Assembly (NCBI GenBank): GCA_036898165.1
Contig: CM072541.1
Location: forward strand, 28,765,501 to 28,829,500
Source of the DNA: Silybum marianum
Taxonomy: Eukaryota > Streptophyta > Magnoliopsida > Asterales > Asteraceae
Direction: 5' to 3'
DNA length: 64,000 bases
In this document: piece by piece, positions 11,887 to 24,832 of the stretch
Numbering within the stretch: the first letter of the stretch is position 1
How the letters are laid out: every line of letters starts with the position of its first letter
Program-made: the position numbers and the translations under genes
Notes under the pieces: model-generated
The model's database searches: none
What the model was told of the DNA's origin: nothing
What the model saw: the letters and a program-made list of their open reading frames with translations, nothing else

Positions 11887-13065
11887 CTTCATGAATATAC
11901 TTTCATCATTCGTGAATACACTTTCACCATTCGTAAACACTTTCAACATTCATGAATATTGGTGTTTTATCATTGTGTTCACTACAAGTTTGCACAGTTT
12001 GCAAAAATCGATTAGTTTGCAACGGAAATTCTGCCTATATATATATATATATAGGATCATGTGAGACCATGTTATTTTCGTGAGATCACATATTTATATT
12101 TAAAATTTTACAACAAAACATTATAAAGGTAATCGTCTATTGTATTTAGTCTGGTTTTGATTAAAAATTCAAAAATTATTTAGTAATCAACATATGCATT
12201 TTATTGTCAAATATAATTATTCAATAATCAGAGTTTGACAGGTTCCCAAAACTCAACGAAACAAGGTCTAACTAGTCAAATACATCATCCTATATGATTG
12301 GATAGAACATCTCAAGATAAAGATATCATATCATTAGGTTCACAAAATGACACGTAACATATACATAAACATTATTTATCATGAATGTTAAATATATTTA
12401 TCATTAATGTGTTTTATATATGGAATTTTAAATATAAATCCTTTAATCAGTACAAAACAAACAATTAAGATATTTATATATATGATGAGAATTCTAGTTA
12501 TTATGATATTGATAAAATTTATTGGTAAAATTTATTATATTAATAATATAAGAATTCATTAATTATGATCTATTCTCCCGGGGGCGAATGGCCATAAAGA
12601 GGGCCTTTGGGGTTATGGTTTTGTGATTTTAATAAGAAGTATCTTCAATAGTTTCTATACAATTTCTTTAAAATAGAAATTCAAATTTTAAAATATTTAA
12701 AAAATATTACATTCAACTTCAAAAGCTTTTCTACTTTAGAGATTATATTATTTAAATATTATATATTTTTAATAAAATATTATTTCTCTTACCTAAACAT
12801 TTAATTTCAGTATTTCTTATTGATGAAAAATAATAAAATAATATTTCTCTGTCAGGGTAATCATTTTTAGGAATATCTTTAAATTTGGAGATTTTTGTAC
12901 CATTTCTTCTACTTTCTCTCTTTTGGAGAAAGTTTTAGGAATGCTGTTGGAGCAAAACATTGCTCTAAATCTATATTTTCTCTATTTTAGAGAAGCCGTT
13001 GGAGATACTCTGATATTCAATACTCGTAGTTTACTCCTACAGTGTATTTAATAATTTTTTTGGGT
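11851..13065. other. AT-rich intergenic DNA
   Basis: A fragment near 12050 starts GGATCATGTGAGACCATG and resembles the end of the element at 21056-21452. Otherwise only low-complexity AT-rich sequence and no supported gene. Confidence 0.3.
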
Positions 13066-13308
13066 TAAATTCAAATTTGGTCCCTGTGGTATACATAAAT
13101 TAACTGATAAGGTCCCTCAAAGATTCTTTCAACAATCAACGTTCTTGTACTTTCCATTTTATAACAGGTAGGATCCCTGAGACTAATGAGCATCCAACTT
13201 TTCTGTTAAATATGACCTTTTTACCATATTTCCTTTATTTTTGCCATTTTCAAACCATATGGACCAAATATGTAACTTACTCTAAACTATATATATATAT
13301 ATATATAT

Positions 13309-13545
13309 GGGAGGGATCAAATGAGAACCACCCCTCCTTAAAGGAACAAAGGAACAAATTGTGAACCACATATGATGTGGGTTGCACATAATATTAAATC
13401 ATTTCTGATTTAATATTAAATCATTTCTGATTTAATATTAAATCAGAAATGATTTAATATTATGTGAGACCACATCATATATGGTTCACAAGGTGTTCCT
13501 TTATTCCTTTAAATTTACAAAGTTCTCATTTGAACCTTCCTCTCT
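13309..13545. repeat. TA-flanked foldback element (TTCAAATGAGAAC family)
   Basis: Arms GGGAGGGATCAAATGAGAAC and GTTCTCATTTGAACCTTCC, with a core of repeated TTTAATATTAAATCA palindromes. A (TA)n run lies left and (CT)n plus (TA)n right. Relatives lie at 6351, 8155, 19740, 32835 and 42846. Confidence 0.6.
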
Positions 13546-13747
13546 CTCTCTGTCTCTCTCTCTCTCTCTATATATATATAGGGGCATAATCAAATGATAA
13601 CTGTGTATTTTGTGATAACTGTAAGATCCAATATAGACCAATCATTTGAGATATTTAAGGATATTATTTAAACAGGTAAAGGGTAATTTGGTCATTTTAT
13701 TTATAAACAACTCATTAAAATATTTAATTAATTTTAATTACTTAATA

Positions 13748-15140
13748 GAGTAAATTACAATTTTTGGTCCCTGAGGTTTGTAAGTTGTTATGGAATTGGT
13801 CCTTTATCTTCAAAAATTACAAGAAAACCCTCTAGGTATGCATTTTGTCACGGATTTGGTCCCTCAAGCTGACGGCCGTCTGATTTTCTCCGTTAAGCTC
13901 GAGGGCATTATGGTCATTTAACCTTTTTCCTTTATTTTACTATTTTTTTTAATTATCTGGAAAAAAAAATCTTGAATCCTCATGAATACTCATCTTCTTC
14001 GAGATGAACACCAAGAACATAATGAACATCAATAACATCAACACCATTTTTTTAAAAATCTAAATCAAATCAAACTCATATCAAAAAACCGAATCCTAAA
14101 TCAAACCCACTTAAGAAACTTAAATAAAATCAAACTCATAATAAAACCAAAAACCTAAATCAAACACAAATTTAAAAAACCTAAATCAAACCCATTTTAA
14201 AGATAAAAAGGAGAGAGATTTAGAGAGATAAAGATCTAAAGATGATTTAGGTTCAGATATGTAAGAGAATAGAGAGAGAGAGAGAGAAAGAAAGAGAGAT
14301 AAGAACCAAATATGTTCATCTTCTTCTCGAAAATTCCGGCGAGGTTCCATTAATTCCGGCGAGTTTCCATTAGTTTCGGCGAGTTTACATTAATTCCGGC
14401 GAGGTTCCGTTCGACGCTCTCTCTCTCTCTCTCTGGTGATTTTCCGGCACAGATCTGGTTCTTCTTCTTCTCTCTCTCTCTCTGATCTCTCTCTCTATCT
14501 ATCTCTTACAGATCTGGTTCTTCTTCTCTCTCTCTCTGATCTCGATTTCTCTCTCTCTATCTCTTACAGATCGGGTTCTTCTTCTCTCTCCGATCTCGAT
14601 CTCTCTATCTCTATCTCTTACAAATCTGGTTCTTCTCGTCTATTGATTTGTATATCTCTCATATCTCTTTCTTTCTTCTCTTTTTAAGTGGATTTGATTT
14701 AGTTTTTTAAAATTTGTGTTTGATTTAGGTTTTGATTTTTAATATGAATTTGAAGAAGATGAGTATTCATGTTCTTGAAGAAGTGGGTTTGATTTAGGAT
14801 TTGGTTTTTTGATATGATTTTGATTTGATTTAGATTTTTAAAAAAATTGTGTTGATGTTATTGATGTTCATCATGTTCTTGGTGTTCATTTTGAAGAAGA
14901 TGAGTATTCATGAGGATTCAAAAAAAAATTCCAAATAATTTAAAAAATGGTAAAATAAAGGAAAAAAGTTAAATGACCATAATGCCCTCGAGCTTAACGA
15001 AGAAATCAAACGGTCGTCAGCTCGAGGGACTAAATCCATGACAAAATGCATACCTGGAGGGTTTTTTTATAATTTTTGAAGATAAAGGACCAATTTCATA
15101 ACAAATTACAAACCTCAGAGATCAAAATTGTAATTTACTC
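13748..15140. mobile_element. Mutator-like foldback element with 9-bp target duplication
   Basis: Long terminal inverted repeats start GAGTAAATTACAATTTTTGG and end in the reverse complement AATTTACTC. The arms stay recognisable for several hundred bases each (for example ATGCCCTCGAGCTTAACG on the right against CGTTAAGCTCGAGGGCAT on the left). Direct flanks TACTTAATA (13739-13747 and 15141-15149) are a perfect 9-bp duplication, the size typical of Mutator-like elements. The centre (about 14270-14660) is GA/CT-rich with GATCTGGTTCTTCTTC repeats. No transposase seen. Confidence 0.75.
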
Positions 15141-15702
15141 TACTTAATATATATATATATATATATATATTATTTTTCTTTTAAATATATTTGTGGATCA
15201 AAGTGTATCACACTGATAACGTTCACATTGTACTACAACGTGTATCACAATTTACTTTCATTGTTTTATGAAGTGTATCACATTGTGCATTTTCGTTATT
15301 TTTGTTGTTTTACAAAAGATATCACAAAGTATATTTTTGTTTTCTTAATTGTTTTACAATGTATCACAATGTGCGTCTAATATATAGGTATCACAGTGAA
15401 TATCGTTTATATGTATATTTTTAGGTATCACATTATGTATTTTGTGTTTATATAAAGTTCGTCGGAATAAAGTTCACCAGAATAAGGTTAGTCGGAAAGA
15501 GGTAAGAAGATAGATGGGAGAGGAGAGATGAGACTTTAAAAATCCCTAAAATACACTTAATTAATATTTTAAGTTAAAATTACAAAAATATTAATTTTCT
15601 AATTTAACCATTGATTTGTGGTTGATATTGGATCTCACGGTTATCACAAATTACTAAGTTCTCCCTTGAATAACCTTTATTTATATATATACATATATAT
15701 AG

Positions 15703-16080
15703 GGGAGATTTCAAATACAAACCACGTCAATTAATACAAACCATACAAACCGCGTGTTTCATTGTTGTTTTGAATAAAAAAATTTCATGAAAGTGTTTAA
15801 TATGATGAATTTGTTTGATATAATTCTTTTATTCATGAAATTATTTTTCTTTCTACATGAAAATGAATTGATTCATGAAACTCTCAATTTGATGAATCTT
15901 GTTTCACGTATTGTTGATTCACCAACCTTCATGTATTCTTGATGAATTTTTTTCATATATTATTGACTAATCAACCCTAATAATTAAGAAAAAGTGAAAA
16001 AAATAAAAGAAAATTATTGGTTGCATGCGGTTTGTTCGGTTTGTACGAATTAACATGGTTTGTAACGAAAATCAACCCTA
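15703..16080. repeat. TA-flanked foldback element (AATACAAACC family)
   Basis: Arms GGGGAGATTTCAAATACAAA and the complement-like GGTTTGTAACGAAAATC. Internal TTCATGAAA/TTTCATGAA words. Bounded by TATATATA runs on both sides. Confidence 0.5.
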
Positions 16081-16139
16081 TATCATATATATATATATAT
16101 ATATATTATGATCATATATTATATTTTTATTTTATTAAT

Positions 16140-16980
16140 ATAATTTTCATATTTATAAATTATATTACATATTTACATGTACCTCATATTTTTACTTAAA
16201 AATTATATATATTTATATATTATATTATATCTATCTTTTATAAGTGTATTTTGTATTTATGTTTATATATAAAATATAAGTAATTTTATAAAAAATATGA
16301 AAAATTCATATTATGCTAGAAACACTAAATCATATCACTATACAAATTGCATAGATGAAAGGTTTAGATATATAAAATATATAAAAATATAAATATAAAT
16401 ATAAATATAAATATAAATACAAAATAAATTTTATTAATATAATTATAATATAATCTTAAGTATAAAAAATTTAATAATTTGTAGATATAAATATATACGG
16501 TGAATACAAACATAAGAGTTAAAAATTCAAACTCGTACAACATCGTTGTCATCAAAATAGTCGTCTTGAAAATCTACCGTCTCACTTTCTCATCATCTCT
16601 ATTTCTAATGGTGTGAAAAACATTAATGACATGGATCACCATCAGTTTCTCCTCTCCAAAAACCCTATGAATGAAATCATCTCTTCTCCCACGGACGATC
16701 ATAGTCCAAAACGAAGTCCTGTCACAAGACAGAACTCCTCCCGCATATTTTTATATTCACCTATATATTTATATCTACAAATTATTAATTTTTTCTATGT
16801 TTGATATTATATTATATTTATATCAATTAAATTTTGTTTTGTATATATATTTTATGTTTTTGAATATTCTATTTATACAAATTGTATAGTGATTTGATTT
16901 ACTGTTTGTAATATAAATTGAATTTTTCATATATTTTGTAAATTTATTTATATTTTTTATATAAATATAAATACAAAATA
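16140..16980. repeat. Extremely AT-rich inverted repeat around a unique core
   Basis: (ATAAAT)n-type arms at about 16200-16490 and 16790-16980 are roughly complementary (ACAAATTGCATAG against ACAAATTGTATAG). The core at about 16500-16790 is less AT-rich and has short open frames, but no domain is recognised. Confidence 0.4.
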
Positions 16981-16982
16981 CA

Positions 16983-17442
16983 CACTACAACAAAAGTGAT
17001 TTTATAGAACACCTAAAATAAAAAAGCGTCCTAAAAGATTACTTTATAGGACACTAATTTATAGGACCAAACCAAAAAGTGTTCTATCTAAAAACGTTAT
17101 TATATGACGGTTTTAAGCGTCTTAACAGGTTTTTACGACGCTTTTAAAATTAATAAAGTGTCCTATTAACTATTTTTTAGGACACTTTTGAAAATTGTCC
17201 TATAAACCCATATTTTATAGGATACTTTTCAAAAGTGTCCTATAAAATAGCTAATATGACATTTTATTTTAAAGCGTCGTAAAAAAACTTGTTAAGACGC
17301 TTAAAACCGTCATATAAACTTATTGTAACGCTTTTAGATAGGACACTTTTTGGTTTGGTCCTATAAATTAGTGTCCTATAAAATAATCTTTTAGGACGCT
17401 TTTTTATTTTAAGCGTCCTATAAAATCAATATTGTTGTAGTG
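16983..17442. mobile_element. CACTA-type MITE (family I), near-perfect palindrome
   Basis: Termini CACTACAACAAAAGTGATTT and their complement ending TTGTTGTAGTG, with a 3-bp duplication ACA on both sides. The 460 bp fold almost entirely on themselves around TTTATAGGATACTTTTC. Best-preserved member of the family also found in introns of G1, G4 and G5. No coding capacity. Confidence 0.8.
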
Positions 17443-17814
17443 ACATTTCATAAAAGATAAATATAATATATCATATAGATATAAATATATAAAATACAAA
17501 TATAATTATATAATACATAATATATGTGGTTTAGATTAAATTACAGATGTTGTCCATGTGGTTTAGAAAATGGCAAAATAAAAAAAAATGGTAAAAGAGT
17601 CATATTTAACATAAAACTTGGATGGTCGTTAGCCATAAGGACCTTATCTGTTATAAAATGAAATTAACATAAAACTTGGATGGTCGTTAGCCATAAGGAT
17701 CTTATCTGTTATAAAATGAAAAGTACAAAATATTGATTGTAAGAAAAGGTATTTAAGAAACCTTATTCATTAATATTTATAAATCATACAGACCAAATTT
17801 GAATTTAACTCTAA

Positions 17815-18692
17815 TCTTTATATATATAAAAACAAAACCCAAAGGCATTGAGGTGGCATCATGAGAAGTGAGTATTCTTAAAAGATGATTTATGGTTGAG
17901 TTTTAGAAGTCCCACATTGGTGAATGATTGAAAATTTTGAACTATATGAAGTGTATAAGAAAGGTTGATTGGATGTTTTTGTGTCAATTCATGGAGTTTG
18001 TCCCATGGGGTTGTCTTATTTAATTTGGATGACCCTCTTTAAAATTTCTAAAGTCTAACCATGGTTGGAAATTGGAATCAAAACCAATCAAATGGTAAAT
18101 TCTATAATGAAAGTTAAAAGTGAAACCAAAGATAATGAATTTGCAACATAAGGTTTGAGTATTCCTTAAATCTTCAACTACGGTTGCCTTTCATCATCTC
18201 ACATTGGTGGAAAAAATGATAGTTTGGAAGAAGATGATGGATATATCATATATAAAAGAATGATGGAAGCTTAAAAACCTATAACCACTATTGAAATAAA
18301 AACTAATCAAATCTTTATATATATAAAAGGAAAACCTTGGGTATCGAGATGACATCCTAAAAAATTAGTATTCTGAAATGGTGATTTATGGTTGGGTTTT
18401 AGTAGCCACATATTGGTGAAGAGTATAAGAGAGAACCATAGAGAATGATATAGCAATGTGAGATTTGGATATTCTAAAATTTTGCATTGTAGTGTAGTTT
18501 TACTCATCCCACATCGATGAATGAATGTAAAATTGGAAAATGAAGTTAACTATAAAAAAAAAGAACATTTGGATTTTATATTGAGATTTGACTATTTTTA
18601 AAACTTGCATTGTGGTGTTTCTCTATACTTCCCATATATATTTTGTAACAACAATTTCTCGCCACCGTGCATTGCGCGATGCCACACACTAG
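17815..18692 (+). mobile_element. Non-autonomous Helitron with a duplicated head
   Basis: Begins TCTTTATATATATAAAAAC after an A and ends CACACACTAG before a T, with the GC-rich hairpin-like CCGTGCATTGCGCGATG just inside the end; these are plant Helitron termini. A second head, TCTTTATATATATAAAAGG, occurs at 18312, and the following sequence (GATTTATGGTTG, CACATTGGTGA) repeats that after the first head. No Rep/helicase coding sequence. Confidence 0.65.
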
Positions 18693-18949
18693 TTTTCTTT
18701 ATTTCGGGACCCTCCACTCAAATGTGCTAGACTCCTTATTAGACCAAAAAAAAGTAATGGATTCACTAAAATTTAAATAAAAATAAATAAGTTGTCGTCC
18801 ACAAGTTATCTCTATTAATTACGATAGTGTTGCAATAAATCTAACGTTCCAACAAAAAAGAAGTAGGACATTTTTTTTGACAAAATGATTGTCAATTTCA
18901 TACCTAACATAGATATTTTCTTTTAGAGTTTCAATATATATAATTATAG

Positions 18950-19372
18950 GAAAATTTCATTTATATCCTTCAAAATTTTCTATATTACATATATATTTTT
19001 GTAAAGTTTCAAACTATGTATATATTTTCTTCTAAACCTCTAGAACTCACATATATGTCATTCTTTGTAATTTAGTTATTATTAAAACCTTTAAAAAGTA
19101 CAAATCATTATCTCAAAATTGAATTTATTTTTTAAATTACTTAATTACCCTTTCTGAATTTACTTAACTACCCTTTCTACAATTTCAGGAAGGATATTCA
19201 GAAGGGTAGTTACATAATTTAGAAAATAAATTCAATTTAGATATATAATTATTTGTATTTTTTAAATGATTTAATAATAATTAAATTAGGAGAAGAACAT
19301 ATATATGAGTTCTAAAGGTTTAGAAATATATATACATAGGAAGTTTTTAAAGTATATAAATGAAATTTTCTC
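18950..19372. repeat. AT-rich inverted repeat
   Basis: Arms read GAAAATTTCATTTATATCCTT and AGTATATAAATGAAATTTTC, with inner matches CTAGAACTCACATATATG / CATATATATGAGTTCTA. Foldback of about 420 bp; family not identified. Confidence 0.5.
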
Positions 19373-19429
19373 TTAATTATATCATATATATATGTAACTT
19401 TTGGATGCTTCATTTTTTAAGGTATTTGA

Positions 19430-19460
<31 letters not shown>

Positions 19461-19462
19461 AG

Positions 19463-19709
19463 TTCAAATGTGATCTCAAATTTGGTTGTGAACATGAGAA
19501 CAAATGAGACCGCGATACATGTCTGAATGTACGTTATTTAAACCGAATAATCAAATAAATATTCAGACCGAATATAGTATTTATTCACTCTGAATAAATA
19601 TTATATTCAATGTGAATATTTATTTGATTATTCAATCTGAATATGACACGAGTTGCGCTCTCATTTGTCCTCACGTTCACAACCAAATTTGAGTTCTCAT
19701 TTGAACCGT

Positions 19710-19712
<3 letters not shown>
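19463..19712. repeat. TA-flanked foldback element (TTTGGTTGTGAAC family)
   Basis: Arms GTTCAAATGTGATCTC...TTTGGTTGTGAAC and GTTCACAACCAAATTTGAG, with a TATTCAGACTGAATA-type core. Relatives at about 6040-6310 and 31257-31535. Confidence 0.55.
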
Positions 19713-19739
<27 letters not shown>

Positions 19740-19742
<3 letters not shown>

Positions 19743-21030
19743 AAGGTTCAAATGAGAACTTTTGATTTCTAAAGGAACAAAGGGACACTTGTGGACCACA
19801 TGTGATGTGGGTCCCATATAATATTAAATCATTTCTGATTTAATATGATTTGATATTAAATCAGAAATGATTTAATATGATTTGATATTAAATCAGAAAT
19901 GATTTAATATTATGTGTGATCCACATCATACGTGGTCCACAAATTGTTCCTTTGTTCCTTTAAAGATGTATGGTTCTCGTATGATCCCTCCCCTATATGT
20001 ATATATATAGGGAGGTTTAAATGAAAACTTTTGCTTTTTAAAGAAACAAATGAACCTCTTTCTAACCACATATATAATTTAAGAAATCAATAAAATAATT
20101 AATATTAATATATATACTTTAAGGGTATTATGGTCTAAAGTTACTTTATGGAATGTTACTATTCATCATGTTCCATCAGATTGTACAATCTTGATTACTT
20201 CTAAAGAATTTAAATATTAAATACATTTAAATAAATATAAGATCAAGAAAAATTTGAAATATCATTAAATAAATATAAGATCAAGAGAAATATAAGAAAC
20301 CAAACCTAATATCATATATGATTTTAGAAAATTGAAATATGAAATATCTTTAAAGAAAAGTTTATTACTTTTAAAACTTGAAATTTTTTCTTATTTTTAA
20401 AATTTTTAAAAAAAATTGAAGGTAATATTTTTAAAAAGTTTATTACCATGTCAATTATATCAACAAAAACATATATGATTTCAGTATCATATATGATTTT
20501 GTACAAATGTTAATATAAAATCATATGTGATTTTGTACAAATGTAAATGTAAAATCATATATGATTTTATACAAATGAATTCACACATGATTACAATGTC
20601 AATTATGTTAACAAAATCACATATGATTTCAGTATCATATATGATTTTGTACAAATGTTAATGTAAAATCATATGTGATTTTGTATAAATGTTATTCACA
20701 CATGATTACAATGTCAAGGATGTTATTTTTGATATATTATAATATAAATTTTGGATATAACTATAACTATATGATACAATATATAATATAATATAATTTT
20801 TGATATATTATATTATATTATTATTGAATCATTGATATATTAAATTATAATTTGTGTTTCTACCAATTTTACCCCTAAAAGACTTTACCCTTGATGAAAA
20901 TTAGATTTCAGCCACCATTAATTACTTCAATGTCATTCAATATAATATTAATTGATTTATCAAAATATGTGGCTACAAACAATTCCTTTGTTTCTTTAAA
21001 CATACCATGTTCTCACATTATCCCTCCCCT
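19740..21030. repeat. Two adjacent TA-flanked foldback elements
   Basis: About 19740-19997 belongs to the TTCAAATGAGAAC family. About 20009-21030 has related ends (GGGAGGTTTAAATGAAAAC against ATGTTCTCACATTATCCCTCC) and a long interior with tandem ATCATATATGATTTTGTAC words (20455-20715). Confidence 0.5.
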
Positions 21031-21055
21031 ATATATATATATGTGTATATAGACT

Positions 21056-21448
21056 TGGGATCACGTGAGACCAGTCTGTTTCCTTGAGACAACCTTTTTA
21101 CACTTAAAACTTCACATCAAAAACACTATGAAGGTAAAAAAAATATGATTTTTTACAGTGTTTTTGCTATAAAGGTAACCTATATAGTGTTTTTGCGGTG
21201 AAGGTAACCTTCACAGTGTTTTTGCTGTGAAGGTTCATATTTTTTTTACCTTCACAGTGTTTTTGCTGTGAAGTTTCAAGAGTAAAAAGGTGGTTTCACG
21301 GGTTTCCGACAGGTCTCATGAAAACAAACTGGTCTCACGTGAACCCATCAGATTTTTTTTACCTTCACAATGTTTTTGCTGTGAAGTTTCAAGAGTAAAA
21401 AGGTGGTCTCACGGTCTCACAGAAACAGGATGGTCTCACGTGAACCCA

Positions 21449-21452
<4 letters not shown>
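21056..21452. repeat. TA-flanked foldback element (GGATCACGTGAGACC family)
   Basis: Left end GGGATCACGTGAGACCAG, right end CTGGTCTCACGTGAACCC-like, with several copies of TTCACAGTGTTTTTGCTGTG inside, one in a local direct duplication. Confidence 0.55.
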
Positions 21453-21479
<27 letters not shown>

Positions 21480-21480
<1 letters not shown>

Positions 21481-22167
21481 AGATTAGGTTCGACCAATGT
21501 GGTTAAAAAGCTTGTGTTCTGTTACTAGATGTTTGATGTTTCATATTAGGAAACAACTGAGATATTTATTTAATCACATATTTATTAGATTTGATTGATG
21601 GTTGTCGTTGATATTGGTTTGCATGATTTGAACTGATTAGAGGGTTCTTATATATAGAAGTTTTGAATACAATTTATAAACATGTATTTCGCACAAACTA
21701 TAACCAACGATTATATTAGGAAGCAATCGAGATATTTGTGTACAATAAATATGATTCATTCATTATGATCAAGTTATTTATAAAAGATGATAAGGTTTAT
21801 TCATTGTGATCATTAATTTAGAGTAGAAAACAAACAAAATACATGTGTAGTAGACTAGATGGACAATTAACATTGATTTGTATTGTTGTATGATCTAACG
21901 GTTAATAGCTAGGTTATAGGGGTTATTGCAACCTGTATATATTAATATGAATGTCAAATTAAAGAGAAAAATATGATTGTTTTTGGTGTAATTTATTTCA
22001 TTCGAATTTTGATCATATTTCCTATTTTTTTCAATTTAAAAAATAGGGGGTTGGAGATTTTTTAATTTAAACATAAAGTTGTAACCGCTTATTTTATCAC
22101 ATTCATTGGTTAATCCAAAGGTTGATGAAGTGTTTTCGGTTTTTTCATTTTTTTAAGTTCCCTTGAA

Positions 22168-22202
<35 letters not shown>

Positions 22203-23416
22203 TACAGACACACACATATATAGACATAAATGAGAAATTGATAAATTGTGATAAATGTGAAAACTTTTACTTTAAGATATTGTTTCACATGTAAGGCTAA
22301 CATTTAATGTATTTATGAACATATATTTGTTTTATATGTATTCGGTTCAAAATATGAAACTTTCTCATGTGTAGCTTTTGTTCAAAGTATGAAACTTTAC
22401 AATGTGTAACAAATGTATTGATGAATTATTTCACAATGTATTTATTTAATATATATTCGATTTACAATGTGAACACGTGTAACTTATGTTTCACAAACAA
22501 ACTAATAAGATTCACATAAAATAGGGATTTTTTTTGAAATAGCACACAAGATGCATTAATTTTCAAGGTTATAAAAAACCTATATATGATTTATTTTAAT
22601 ATTTTTCATCAGAGCCTTTGAATAATAAATTTATCTTAAATACATTCTTATAAGATATAAAATCGTGTGAGAAGTTGAGTTAAGAGGAAAAATATAAGAA
22701 AGAATCAGGATCATTGATCACCTTTAATTTCAATTAACCCATCTATGAATCACGCTTTATACGGTCATCTATATGTATCTCATTTTAATGTGTATCTAAT
22801 AATAGGGATCTCTTCATATGTTTTTCACATTATTCTTCTCACCAAAACCTAACTCTTTATATAAAATATTTCTTTTATCACGTTCGAATCTTAAACCATG
22901 GACTTATCTCTTATATGCCGAGGACCTTTCTCCCCATTACTTGTATTATTACTTCTTTGCCGAGGACCTTTCTCCCCGTTACTTGTACTATTACTTATTA
23001 GTCTTTGGCTTTATGTGTAGAAAATAAGCTCCTTGTCTGTAGAGAATATACTTCAAATATGAATTTTCTTTATTATAGTCTTCGTAGCATATCCACACAT
23101 TTAGTTATTTTCCACATATTACAATGTGTGTGTATATATCAATAATTGTAAATAAAAAAAATCATCAATTATAAAAGCACCCTTTTCAATTTTTATTTTA
23201 CTTTTTAGTTTTTAATATATATTCATAATCTTATTTTTCTTTGGTAAATTAATATTGTATTATTTTTATTTGTTTAAAAATACTTTTTATGTAATTGTAA
23301 TTTATATATAACCCGTTTTTTTATCCAATAAAAAATGTGTTTATTGATATTAATAATAGTGTGTAATTTTTTTTCCGAAAACAACATTTATTAACTAAGA
23401 ATAGTCAAAGAATATA
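21480..23416. other. Intergenic DNA without a recognised gene
   Basis: Contains (CT)n and (AC)n microsatellites at about 22170-22215. No ORF with a recognisable domain, and no transposon terminus I can define. Confidence 0.4.
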
Positions 23417-23671
23417 CTCCCTCCGTCTCAATTTAATTGTTTACAATTGAAATGACACACAGTTTTAGACATGCATAATAATTATACTTTTTGGTAAACC
23501 AAATGACATATTTACCCTTATTTAATTTTTCTTCCACTCACAAACAATTAAATATATGTGTATTAATTAAGGGTAAATTTGAGAATTTGGTTATTTACTT
23601 TTAAAAATAGACACTTAGTTTGGGATATATATAAATAGAAATGTAGACATTTAAATTGGAACAGAGGGAAG
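23417..23671. mobile_element. Stowaway-type MITE
   Basis: Termini CTCCCTCCGTCTCAATTTAA and TTAAATTGGAACAGAGGGAAG with TA duplications, as in the Tc1/mariner-derived Stowaway group. Related to 29807-30329. Confidence 0.75.
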
Positions 23672-24832
23672 TAATATACAAAAGTACTTTAACCTTATGC
23701 AAGAAGCAAAAACCCATAAAATACAACAACTTACCACCCACGCCGGAAACCAAAAACACAAACATAACTATTTGGATGTTGGTATATTGTGCACAAGATG
23801 TTAAATTTGCCAAACCTCAAAACTTCAAAGTTGTAGATGTGTTAGTTGTCTTTCCAAATTATTTTGAGTCATCTAAATCGGGGATCGGATGAGTGAGATG
23901 CACTTGAAATATCATAACCGTGCAAATATGTCAAATACCCTTGTTTTTTTTCCTTATTTCACTCAAAAGTGCTCCGAACCTATCAAAATATAAAAATACA
24001 TTAATGTTGTCCGGTTTTACTATTTTAATGCATTTAAGAGGGATGTTTGATGTGAAAATAAAGTAGCCTTTAATTAGCGACGGATCACAATTCCTTAGTG
24101 ATCAAAGGTCCAAATATGTTTTTACACTTCTCACTTTATATAACTCTTATTCTCACACGATCCTACGTTTATTATAACAATGGTAGAAAGATTTACTAAA
24201 ACATATTGAGGTGCAATTTTCATCCATAGAAGTTGCATAATAAATATGTCATTGGCCAAGACCCGTTAAGCTCGTTGTCAATTCTTAAGGCTCAATCCCA
24301 AGAACGAGTCCATGTAATGTAATTTTGTGTTTTTCTATAACATTGTTTAATCATATTTATTAGTCAAATTGTACATATATGTTATTATAGTAAAATTTGT
24401 ATATTTTCATTTTTGTAAAATTTATTTGGTATATTTTCAAAACATTTTGTGTTATGTGAATTACTAATTTGTGTTTACGGCTTAATTAAGTTCAAGCTTA
24501 AGAAAATGTTGTGAGGTAACAAGGGGTGTGATTTTGTTTTTTGTTTGAATAATCTTAAAATGAAATTTTAATTAAGAACATGGCGTTTTAATATTTTCTT
24601 ATAAATTTAATGACCTTCAACTAACATATATGTAAATTTGATATAAGACCATATAAGAAATTCCAATTTGGAAGAAGGGATACTTCCATCACTTCTTGCT
24701 CCAGTTTTGCCGGTAGAGACCTTGTTTGGACTTCCATCACTTCCATCACTTCTTGCTCCAATTCTGATACCATTTTTATTGATAAATATTTAAAATATGT
24801 TTTGTAAATAATTATGGGATTTATCGATATTC
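23672..24832. other. Region downstream of G2 with no gene seen
   Basis: AT-rich, holding the 3' flank of G2. A short direct duplication of ACTTCCATCACTTCTTGCTCC lies at about 24685-24765. No further exon found. Confidence 0.4.

Larger units (their letters stand above)
13066..17812. repeat. Distant inverted arms, possible large Mutator-like foldback
   Basis: The arm at about 13068-13290 (GGGTTAAATTCAAATTTGG, GGTCCCTGTGG, CATCCAACTTTTCTG) is the reverse complement of about 17530-17812 (ACTTGGATGGTCGTTAG, CCAAATTTGAATTTAACTC). The flanks look like a degenerate duplication (TAATTTTTT versus TAATCTTTA). If this is one element, everything between is nested in it. The right arm holds a tandem duplication of about 53 bp (17610-17718). 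Confidence 0.4.

Noticed and set aside
14436..14687. Ser/Leu-rich frame of 83 codons
   Set aside because: Translation of a (CT)n-rich tract in the foldback element.
16613..16889. Short plus-strand frames in the AT-rich inverted repeat core
   Set aside because: No domain, no splice context, extreme base composition around them.
20446..20715. Regularly spaced repeats suggesting a CRISPR-like array
   Set aside because: Short palindromic ATCATATATGATTTTGTAC words with similar AT-rich gaps, in a plant transposon; spacers are not unique.
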